Of a DNA stretch of 64,000 bases, positions 15,357 through 27,300 are shown one piece after another. The stretch is from Elephas maximus indicus. Its lineage: Eukaryota > Chordata > Mammalia > Proboscidea > Elephantidae. How positions within the stretch are numbered: the stretch's first letter is position 1; the number at the start of each line of letters is the position of its first letter. The stretch lies in NCBI RefSeq assembly GCF_024166365.1, contig NC_064822.1, positions 108,186,823-108,250,822 on the forward strand, in the 5' to 3' direction. The position numbers and the translations under genes were made by a program. The notes below the pieces were generated by a model, which saw only the letters and a list, made by a program, of their open reading frames with translations, did no database searches and had not been told where the DNA came from.

Positions 15357-18300
15357 CTACTCCACAGTGTGCTTGTAGGAGGTGTTAGTAGAGGTCTGGA
15401 TGATCTGCACGCGGGAGGAGCTCCCCCCGTACTTGTTCCTGCTTTTGCTGCTTCCTCTGTAGCTGGCTCCAGCGGTGGTCCCGTAACCACCTCCACTGAC
15501 CCCACGGGTACCTGCTCCGTAATTGCCCTCGCCACCCACTCGGGAACTGCCTCTGCCGTAACTCCCACCGCTGCCTCCACCGCTGCCGCTGACCGTCACC
15601 TGGCTGGTCTGCACCGCTGTGGAAGAGAGGGCAACCAGAGGGGCGTCAGAAAGAGTGGGGGGGCGGGGGACAGGCCCGCACCTGTCCCTCTGGGCCAGCT
15701 CCCCACAGCCTAAATCTCTGCTACTATGTGGCTTGCAAACAGATACACTGGGAGTTGAAAGTACTCCCATTTGCAAAACAAACTCTTGGTACTACAGAGA
15801 AGGTCACAGGATCTCTTTAAGTAGCATGTTTTCAGTGTTTGTTGATATACTCTAAGGAGCCCTGGTGGTCAAGTGGATTCCGACTCATAGGGACCCTATA
15901 GGACAGAGTAGAACTGCTCCATAGAGTTTCCAAGGCGTGCCTGGCGGATTTGAACTGCCGACCTCTTGGTTAGCAGCTGTAGCACTTAACCACCAAGGCC
16001 ACCAGGGTTTTGATACAAACCATTAATCACTCAGCTGCTAACCAAAAGGCTGGCAGTTGGAACCCACCCAGCTGCTCCTCAGGAGAAAGACTTGATGATC
16101 GGTTTCTGTAAAGATTACAATCTAGAAAACCCTCTGGGACAGTTCTCTGTCGCATGGGGTCACTAGGAGTGGAAAAGGACTGGAAGGCACCCAACAACAA
16201 CAGAGTTCTAAGCCACTGCTGATTGTTGTTGTTGTCATTCTTAGTTGCCACGGAGTCAGTTCTGACTCATAGTGACCCCGTGTGTGCAGAGTAGAGCTGC
16301 TCCATAGAGCTTTCAAGTCTGTGACCTCTCGGATGAAGATCACCAGGCCTGTCTTCTGAAGCGCCTCTGGGTATGTTGGAACCACCAACCTTTTGGCTAA
16401 TAATGAAATGCTTGATTATGTGTGTCACCCAGGGACTTAGGTATCATAAAAATTGAGAGAAAACAAAACTGAAATCATAACATTTTATTTAAATGAATTC
16501 TTCTAGGCTTTGTGGTTGTGTTTGCCTATTTTGGCTTTCCTTTCATAACACTGAAAGCTAAAATGCCAGTTCCCTGCTGGTCCCCTGGAAACCCTCCCCC
16601 CCACCCCCCACCCCCCAGCACCAGTCTGCCTCATGCCTGGGCTTTGCTACTCACAGATGCTCACTTGGCTCTGCAGATCTCCCGACATCCTGCAAAACCA
16701 AAGCGCAGGTCAGCCAGACCCACAGAGCCTGAAGGCAAGAACGCAGCAGCCTAAAGACATCAGGAGCAGAGACATCCGTGGGAAGGAAGAGCTGTCCCCA
16801 AGCCTTAGGGGAATGTGTGGGAGCCAGTGGGGCCAAAGGGGGCTTGAAGCATTTTAATGAAGCCTTTTGGCATTGGGAATCACCACCTGGCTGCAATGAC
16901 TTTAGTTGGGATGTGAGGACATTCTGCTTGGAGGCAGGGGGAGGAAGACAATGACTTCTGACCCGGCCACCTAGCGCACCCTCTGCTTCTAACTTGCATG
17001 TTTCTGCTTGCCCTGGGCTAGACTGGTAAATCCAATGGGATTTGTAATAATTCAATGGGATTGGTAAATCTTCCCAGAAAAGTGGGGGATTGTCTTCTCT
17101 CCAAATAGTCAGTCCCACTGCTCCATAAGTGCATCCTGAGCTTTGGTCCAGAACCTTGGCTGCCATCCACCCCCTTCCCCACCAGGCCCACCTGCTCTCC
17201 TCGCCCTCCAGCAGCTTGCAGTAGGTGGCGATCTCCACATCAAGGGACAGCTTGACTCCCAGCAACTCCTGGTAGTCACGCAGCAGCTGGGCCAGCTCCT
17301 CCTTGGACTGCTGCAGGGCCTGCTCCACGTCCTGCAGTTTCTGCCGTGCATCCTGGAGGGCCCGCTGTCCTCTCTCCTCTGCATCCGAAATGGCTGAGTG
17401 CATCTGCTCTATCTGCTCCAGAGCCAGGCATGGGGAGAACCCGTGCAGAGGTTGAGTTTCAGGAACCTGCCCCATCTGGCAGGGCATTGTAGGAGGCGCA
17501 GTGCCCAGTCAGCCCACCCTGAGAACGCATCCCACCTGCTTCTTGACGTTGGCAATTTCTGCCTGCAGCCTCTGGATATTGAGGTTGTGCTCAGCAATCT
17601 TCACCTTGCTATTCTTCAGATCATCTCCATGTCTCCCTGCTGTGATCTGGAGCTCCTGATACTGAGAGTCAAAGACAGCATCATAGTCAGCGCCTGCTGC
17701 CCACCACGAGCCCCTCCGAGAGGTGGTAGATCTGCCTTCCCAGGCCCTGCCCAAGGCTGTTCCTCCCCAGGAAAGTTCCCCCAGGAAGCCCACCTAGGTC
17801 TGTGATCCCCATGCATACACAGACACCTATACCAAACCTCCCTCATCTAAGCTACAACCTCCCCTCCCTACACACAAATCTATACCAATCCTCCCTCATT
17901 CCCATAAGTCCCTGGGCCAGACTCACACCCCAGCCAGGCAAACCTGCTCCTTGGTGTCGTTTTTACCTCCTTTTTCCCACACCTAAACTTCACATTGGCC
18001 CTTACACACACTGGGTGCCCCCTCACCTTGTCCTCCCCACCATATTCCTCCCTGCCCTTTTCCAAGATGCTTTCTCTAGCAGTCAGGACCTCATTCGCTC
18101 AGCGGCCTTTAGCATGCTCCATGTTTATTTGCATTTTCCTCTCCATCTCCTTTTCCATGTCTGCATTACTCCATCAGTCAGAGAACTCTGCCCACACCAC
18201 ATGATTGTGAAAGGGGCAGGGGGTACAGGTTGGCTTGAGAGAATCTCTGCATTCTGATTTCTTCACTAGCTGCCTCCTCACTCTAATGCTGGCACCCATC

Positions 18301-21300
18301 CCGTTCCCAAAACACCTGTTTGCAGGACAGTGGGACAAAGGTCAGCCAGAAGTGGAGTCTGCCGCAGGTAATGCACAAAGCAGATCCTCAAGCGCCCATT
18401 GCTCAGAATTTAGTGACCAGGCTGTCAGCCTTTGACCTTTCAACTACTGAGTCTTCACTTTCCAGAAAGGTCCAGGGCAATTGATGTTAAAGAAATAACC
18501 AAAGATGTGTCCAAAGACTTAGCTATAAAAATGTTCAGCTAATAAGTGAGTGCCTCTCCTTATAACAGAATACGATGCTGCTATTAAAAAGGATGCCAAA
18601 TATTTAATGTCACGAAAAGTCATTATATGTGATAAATGAAAAAGAAAAGTAAAAAACTATATGTTAGAAGATAATATTCTGAAAAAAACAAACATTATAG
18701 CTGTGAAGATCATGAGTTTCGTAGACACACACCTGAGTTTAATTAAGTCCTGGCTCTGCCACTTACTGGCTCCAAGACCTGAGAGAAATTCTGTAATCTC
18801 ACACTCTATTATCTATAAAGTAGAGATAATGAAATCCTTACCTGATAGGGTTGTTGTAAGGATTAAATGGAATAACACAGGCAATCCCTGGATTACGAAC
18901 GAGTTCCACTCCTAAATCTGTCTTTAATAAGTTGATTTTGTATGTAAATCGGAACATTTAGGTATGGTTCATATCTAATTTCAGTTAGTCAAATATTTGT
19001 CTTAGTATACAGTACATAGTGTAATCTGTGCATAAAAAGGAGCCCTGGTGGTGCAGTGGTTAAGAGCTTGTCTGCTAAAAACATGAAAGAAACACTTCTA
19101 GATACACTAAAATATCTTTAACATAATAATACAGTGATAATAATGTTTTGATGCATGTCACAAAGCAGCACCCATCTGTTATTACAAACTATTGTATGTA
19201 CCTTGAATATTTCATATACTAGGTTTTACAGGAGTTGGTTTGTAACTACTGGTTGTACTAAGTTGGACATTCATAACCCGGGGACTGCCTGAATACATAA
19301 AGCACTTAGTGCAGTGCTTGGCAATATGAGTTCTCAATAAATGTTAGTTATAAAGAACTGGTAGAAAATATATTGACCTATTTGCAGTGGTAGTTGGATT
19401 ATGGGTAATCTTCACTTACAATTCTAAAATTTCTATAACAAACGTGTTTTATTTTAAAACTAAGAGAACAACAATGCAAGTTCTAGGGGGAGCTCACCTT
19501 GGTCTGGTACAGAGCCTCGGCCTCATCCTTGCTCCTCTGTGCAATCAGCTCATACTGGGTCCGCACTCCATTGATGATGCTATCCAAGTCCAGAGAGCGG
19601 CTGTTGTCCATGGACAGGATGACATTGGTGTCACTGATGTGGGTCTGCATCTGGGACAACTCCTGTGAGGCATGGAGCATAGGTGACTCCTTTCACACTC
19701 CTCTCTCCAGGGCCTTGGTTTCCCTCTACCGCCCCTTCCAAGGCTCTCTGGGGAAGTTGAAAGCCTAGGCCAGGTGGGAGTCTTGGGGGAAAGTTCTCAG
19801 AATTGTTGCCTTCCCTAAGGTGGCTTAACTAAAGGCAATGGGGCGCAGACCTAGCCTCCAAGAAGAAGGAAGAAGCCTGAGCTCAGAAGCCTTGTAGACA
19901 CCACCTACCTTTACCACCCCCTTCTATACCCTCTGTCCTGCTTGGCTGTCTCCTGAGCCTGGCCCTCTGACAGGGCAGATGTGCTCCTTGAAATCATACA
20001 CATCCTCTCCCTCCCTGGTGCCTCACATGAGCTATCAGGGGCAGTAGGAAGGGTTCACGTTGTGGAGCCACTCAGATTCAGTCTTTAAATCTGGCTCTAC
20101 TGTGGATAAGCTGTGTGACCAAGCCAGTAATTTAGTATCTCAGTGCCTCAACTTCCTCATCTATAGAATGGAGATACCAATAATATATGTAAAGGTCCTA
20201 GCAGAGCATTTGGCCCAGAGCAAGTGTCCCCAAGTTAGACACGGGTAGCAACAGGACCTGTAGTGGTAGGAGTTTATTGTCCCTCACCACTCTAGTCTTT
20301 GTCCTCACTCCCTTTAAGTTCCACTGTCATCTACTAGTGAGTCTCTGCATAGCCCCATCCACTTCCCAGCACTGATGGAGTGTTCTTATTTATCTTGGGA
20401 ACGTTGCACCCAGTGCATAGATTTCTGGCTGCCTTTGCCCCTGTATGTCCTGGGTGCTATCCTCATTTCCCAGGCAGACTGAAATGCAATGAAGCAGGGA
20501 CTATTTCACCTTCTCCTGCCCCCATCTCCACTATCCCCACTCGGGAATCCTAAGGATTGGGGACTGAGATGATGGGTGACTCCAGTGGGGCTGGAGCCCT
20601 AGTGGGGAATGTTGAGTTTCAGATCTCCTCAACTTACAGCCCATACCCCTTATAAGATATGAGAAAAGAAAGGGGTTCCTCATGAGGACTGAACTCACCG
20701 TCTCATATAAACACTTCAGGAAATTGGTCTCCCCAAAGAGAGTGTCCACCTTAGACTGCAAGTCCACTTTGATTTCATAAGCAGAGTCCACCTCCTGGAC
20801 GGCAAGCAAAAATGGTTTGACTTTATTGCCCAGGCACTGCCCACCACAAGTGTGGCCCAGGGCAAGTGGCGAAGACTCTCTGGGCTTATCTCCTCACCTG
20901 CAAATTTCCCCACCTCACCCAGATAAACTAAAAATACCAAACGAGTTCCCATCGAGTCAACTCTGACTCATGGCGATCCCATGTGTGTCAGAGCAGAACC
21001 ATGCTCCATAGGGTTTTCAGTGGCTTATTTTGAGAAGTAGACTGCTAGGCCTTTCTTCTGAGGCACCTCTGGGTGGACTCGAACCTCCAACATTAACCAG
21101 TTGCACTCAAATAAGGGACTTTTAAACCCTGGTACTCAGGGGCAGAAGGAGATATGACACCAAGCACCATGCTCAGTCTGTCACACACAACATCCTGTCC
21201 CACCCCAGGCACCAAGGCTGAGCACAACTGACATTCAAAAGGTGTCATTAATTTAATCCAATCTCAGGACCCTGGAGAGATAAGAACTAAAAGGTGCCTA

Positions 21301-24300
21301 GAGATTTATATTAGTATCATTTCCCGACTTATGCCTTCAGTGTAAACCAAAGACTGTGTTTTTCTCATTTTGGGGCCTCAGCATTTGGGCAACACACACA
21401 ATGAGCTGGCCCATAGGTCACCCTGTCTCTCCCCCTGTCACACATCATCCCACAGCTCTGCTCTGCCTCCTGGGCCCACAGTCCTCCTCTGGTCTCTTCT
21501 TTCCCTCACCTTCTTCAGGACAACGAAGTCATTCTCAGCGCTGGTCCTCCGATTGATTTCCTCCTCATACCTGATGGGAAAGGCAAGAAACACAGGCAGG
21601 CTGCTGTGCTGGCCCTGGCTCTTTAGTATCTCCTCGAGCAGGAGGCATGGACTCACCATGCCTGCGGAAGGATGGTCTTGCCCAAACCCTGACTGACACG
21701 CACTGACAAGCAGCTGAAACCTGGTTCTCCAGGCCAACAGAGGGGACAACAGCCCAACATGGCAAATCCAGTGCCACAAGGTCTCCAAAATGTCCATTTT
21801 TATTTTGATTTTTACCTTCATAAATTTGTTAAGAGCAATGATTTTTTTTTCTTCAACTGAAAACATGAAATAACCACTTCTAACAAAATTTTTTTAAATG
21901 GAAAAAACATCACCTACAGTTCTGTGGCCCTAGCACCTCCACTGTGAATTTCCTTTATCCCTCATAGCCTCACACATACTTGGTTTTCCACTGGCACAAT
22001 GCAGTGAGCATAGGGAGGCGATGTTAAGAGAAGGACCCGGCTCCCCCTGCGCGGGAAGAGAGAGAGAAGTCACTCAGATGCCTGCACGACGCAGGAGAAG
22101 CTGATCTGAAATTAGGCTGGTCCTGTCCCCTCTACCATTATTATTATCAGTAATAGCTAGTGCTTATGAAGTGCTTACTAGGTGCAAGCACAGTACTAAA
22201 AACTTATTAAGCATAATTTTGTCTAAGCCGGTGGTTCTCAAAGGGTGGCCAGAGTCCAGCAACAACAGTGTCACCTGGAAATGTGTTATAAATGTGGCTT
22301 CATCCTAGGCCTACCAAATGAGACACTCTGGGGTGGCAGGAGCAACAATCTGGTTTGAACAAGCTGATGCACACTAAAGTTTGAGAACCACAGATCTACA
22401 CCTCACAGCAACTCAACAAAGAGGGCATTATTACTATCCCCACTTTACTGATGCAAAAACTGAAGGCTTAGAAAGGTTAACTTGCATGCAGCTAGCAAGC
22501 ATCAGAGCCCACACCAGAACCCAGGCTTATCTGGCTCCAACATGCGTGAAGATATCCTGCTCCTATTCCCCACCCCCGGTACAGTTGGGAGCTGGCTGTC
22601 CAAACCATCTTAGCAGGGCTGTCACATGCAAATGAAAACTCCTTCAATTGTACAGAGCAGAGCCTGCATGGCTTTGTCTGGTGGCTCTGGCCCCGCCCCT
22701 TATACATAAAGCAGCAGAATGCCTTGCCCCACAGCATCGGTTCCCTGCCATGCTTATCCCCAACCCCTTTGCCCCGTCGGGGAGCCTCACTTGTTTGTGT
22801 AGTCCTCCAAGATATCCTGTATGTTCCTGACCTCCGTGTCCTGGCGCATTTGCTCTGCCTTGAGAAAGTCCACCTGCCTCCGCAGATCACTGATGTAGCA
22901 CTCCAAGAAGGGCTCCAAGTTGCTACTCCGAGTGGAGGTGTTCACCTGCTGCAGCAGCTCCCATTTCGTTTGCAGCACCTGGTTCTGCTGCTCCAGGAAT
23001 CGCACCTAAAAGCAAGAGATCCCCAACACATCTCAGACCTGGGTCAGAGCAGCTCTCCTACATGTAGGGGATCAGCACCCTCACAGCATATCCCAGACCT
23101 CAAAGAATCAGGGTGGCCCCTCTAGTGCTCAGAGACCTTGCCCTTTCTCTGGGACCAGGGCACACAGAAGGCAGTGGGGTTCCCAATGGTTGGCCAATGG
23201 CTGTAAGGCCAACTTCCCTAAAATTGACACTAAGCTAAATCTGGTTTTGAAGGCTAAATCATTTCCAGTGGGGTGCCTTGTTTCCTTCACCACAACCATT
23301 TACAGCATAGAGCGCTCACCCTCCACCCTCAGTTATCTATGCCAACATAGAGAAGCGGTGATTGGGAGCAACCAAAACTAATAAATCCAAAAGTCATTTC
23401 TAATTGTGGCTTAAATGCTTTATGGAATTGAGGAGAGGAGGGAGTAAGAAGAAAGAACAATTTGACTTGGAATATTAAACTAATTCCCTAGCAAACCCTC
23501 CAACCGCCACCCCCTGTTGTTTGCTCATGTATTTTTCAGGAAAGTAATCTCATTTAAATGCTTTTAAAGCCCAGACAGAATTTAAAAAGTAAACATTCTC
23601 ATTAAAAAAAAAAAGTTGTATAATGTATTCATGGGGATGTAAGGACTTGGGGTTGTCTAGTGTTTTGGAAGTACCCATGTTGCTATTTCTTTGTTCACTC
23701 CACAAATAGAGACTGGACATCACCCTGGATTTCACTACTGCTTCCCCAAAACTACTTTCAGTAGGATGGTTCCAAAAATGTGGGTGTAAAGGTCAGATAC
23801 AGGGTTTAGAGGTTGTCCATGTGCAAAAAGTGTATGAACTGTCTTTCTCATGATAATGATCTACTTTCACATTACCTCTACAAGTTGCCCACAAATGGTA
23901 CCTCCTTCCAGTGTCCTGCATAGAGACAGGAAGTTTCCTCTGTAACTCGCACCTTTGCTCAGGTGCATGTGCATACACACACACACAGACACTCACACAC
24001 ACACCTCCAGAATCTGGCTCCCTCCCCCAGAAGCTGAGTATGTGGGCAAACCCACTGCTTTGTGCAGTTGCAATTACAGTGCCTCTTACAAAAGAACCCA
24101 GAAGACACTCTATGCCTGGCCCGTATGGCACTAAATAGGGTACTCAGAATCACCCAGCCCTGGAGACTCTTCCTATCTGAGGCGAGGCGATAGCCCTTGT
24201 TAATTCCCTTTGAGTTCTGACTCTAAGCTAGAAAATGCTCTCAGAGAACACTATTTCCCATGGGTCACTTTTGTTGACTTTATCAAAGTCGGAGGTTGAG

Positions 24301-27300
24301 TAACCAGTTCTCACAGGCTTGTCAGCACAACTCGCAAAACCTGTGAGAAATTCCTGCCACCCAGCTTATTTTTGCTCTGTGGCGGCACTCCCAGGGAGTG
24401 GAGAAGTCGATTCAACACTCATTCACAGCTCTGTGTGCGCGTTGTGGGTGCCAAAAGAAAGTATCTCATGATTTGATGGGGAGTCTCCATGTAAAACAAG
24501 GGCACAATTAGACAATTCCCACAGTGATCTTCCAGTGCCTCCAACACTCTGAACCTTCCCAACTCTTTGCCTCGCTAATTCCTACCCACCGTTTAGATCT
24601 TAGCTAAAATGTCACCTCGCTGGTGTCTCCCCTTCACAGTATCCTGCTCTTTTCCCCTATAGAATGAATTGAGATTTGCAGTCATTTGGTGTTTAGCCTG
24701 TCTCTCCCCCACTGGGTTGTGAGCCCATGAAGGCAGACGCATCTATTTTGTCCTCCAGTGGACGCAAGGTGCTGAGCCCTGAGGACGCACACTGCCCAAC
24801 ACAGAGAAGACAGTTAACAATAGCATGGGTTAATGAAATACAAAAGGCTTTGGGCTTACCTGCTGGTTTGGGCTTTCTAGACCACTTACTACCCTTTGGC
24901 ATCGCGGTTTAAAGGTCAGCTGAACAAGAATGTCCTTCTAGCCCATGCCCCAGAGGCTACACCTATGTCCCAGTAGGAAGAGATGGAACCCTCTTTTTCT
25001 TCCTGAAGCCCCTTTCATTTGTCATGATTCTAAAAAAGCCTATCTCTATAACCACTCTCCAAGGGTCCAAGCCTAAAACCTGAAGGGCTGGCTCAATTTT
25101 TCATTGAACACATATTTATTGAGCAATTATCATATGCCAGGCACCATTCTGGTGCTGGGGCTTGAATAATGAACAAAAAGATAAAATCCCTGATTTCCAG
25201 GAGCTTATATTCTATTCTAAGGCAACCTTAAAGAAGCAAACATGTGAAATATGTGTCAAATGGCTGTAGGAGCTATGGAGAAAATAGAGCAAGGATGGTG
25301 GATGGGGATACTGGGGTGGAGGATGCTGCTTTAAATAGAATGGCCAGGGAAAACCTCACTGAGACAGACCATAGGTCATTTGAACAAAGACCTGAAGGAG
25401 CTGAGGGAGGGAGCTGGGCCCCTCTTTGGGGGAAGAGTTACAAGCGGCCAGAACAGCATGTGCAAAGGTTGCAAGAAAAGACCATGCCTGGGATGCAGTA
25501 GGATGGCAAGAATGTAGTTGTATGCTTGTGAGCAAGAAAGCAGGGGATGAGGCATAGTGGGAGTGGCAGAACCACTGCATACGATTAGGAGTTTTTACCT
25601 TAGGGGGCTAAATTCAGCCTGCACTCTGCTCAGTAAACCCTGCAGCTTGAGAGCTGTTCCATTCAGTGGGGGCAATTCTGCCTAACTCTCATAAATGCAT
25701 GTCACGGGCTAGCAGCAGCTGTGGTTTGGAGGGCCAGATCATATAGGGTTAGGGCTTTCACCCCAAGAAGCCAACATAGAATTCACATAGAGGGATGATG
25801 TGGTATGTCTTTAAAGGATGACTGTGGTATGGTGTTGAGAATAATCTTTCTGGGTTAATGGTGAAAGCAAGAATACCAGCTTGGAAGGGAAGGTTAGAAG
25901 CCACCGCAATAGAAGCCTGCTCCTTCTAGCTGGGCCGGGGACCACCTGGGCTGAAGAACCTCTCGTCGTGGTCATCACAGGCCAGGCCCCTTAGGGAAGG
26001 ACAGGAAGCCAAGGTCTCCTTCATCTTGGCCTCTGCCCACAGCCAATGCCATAAAGCCCAATGGGTACCCAGTAGTACCATAATCAAATGAAAGTCTCAG
26101 GAGATTGATTGCCAGCAGCCTGTGGTCATTTTATTGACCTCCAGCCCTCCCTTCTCCCTCCTCCTCCCTTGGCCCAGTGGTGCCCCCTTCACCTGTCACC
26201 TCCTTGCTCCAGTCACTCCTTCCCCTGACTATGCCTGAGGTGTGGTGACGTTCAGCCCAATCTCTCATCCCTAGTGATCGAAAGTATCCAGAAGCACTTG
26301 CTCTATGGGACATCTTTTGAGCTATCTCTGGGCTTCAACTTTCTTAGCCCTGATCCCCCTGCTTCCACATTCTGTCCTGTTCCCAGCATTTGTCCAGACA
26401 TAAGGGGCCAGCTGTACAGCCTCACAGTGGGCTCAGTCTCGCATGGTTAGCCTGCAGTCAGGCCACAGGGCAAGTTCTGGCCTCAACACCAAACTCTTGT
26501 GGAGATTGAAGGAAAGTCACTGAGCATCCAGGGGCCTTTGTGCTTCCCACCTCATCCTCAAAGGCAAAGCACTTTCTGGGGAGCCTCCAGCGGCCAACAG
26601 ACATCCATCTCTGAACGAAAAGGAATGCTAGAGAAAGGTCCTTACCATAGCTATTCCAACAGCCTCTGCTTGGTGATTTGGGGTTTGATCAGGCATAATC
26701 TAGGGTTTAATCAGGGAACTAGGGAGCAGGGCTTCCACGGCTTCATCTGGCCCATTCTTGGCCCTTGATAAGCTGAAAGGAGAAACTCAGACAGAACCCA
26801 ACATTGTACACTATTGACCTTAGCCCCCAGGGATGACTAGTAGAGCATTTCTCTAGGCTCTGCCAAGCTCAACCACCCTGCCTTCTCGGCCCTGCCACTG
26901 CACCTTCATCTCCTTTTCTTTTTTCTTCCTTCTGTTAAATTCTTTCTCCAGGAATTTTAACTATTTGAAATTCCTTGAAGGTGTCACACTTTCATGCCTT
27001 TTGCCTTGGTGCCTGCTTGTCCTTCTGTCTAGAAATCATCTCTGCTCTGAGAAGCTATTTGGCTCTTTACTTTCAAGACCCAGGTCAGATCTGGGGTCCT
27101 TTGTGAAGCCCTCCATGAATCTGGCAGGCTGAGCTCCTCACATCTTCCTTTGAGCTACCACAACCCAGAGAGTACTACCCATATAAACATGCTTTTCACA
27201 TGCTGTATTAATTATGTCCCTTTAAGATCTGGGTTCCTTGAGGCAAGAACCTATGTCCTAGAAACCCATGGTGTACTCTGTGGTATATGCCAGTGCCTGG

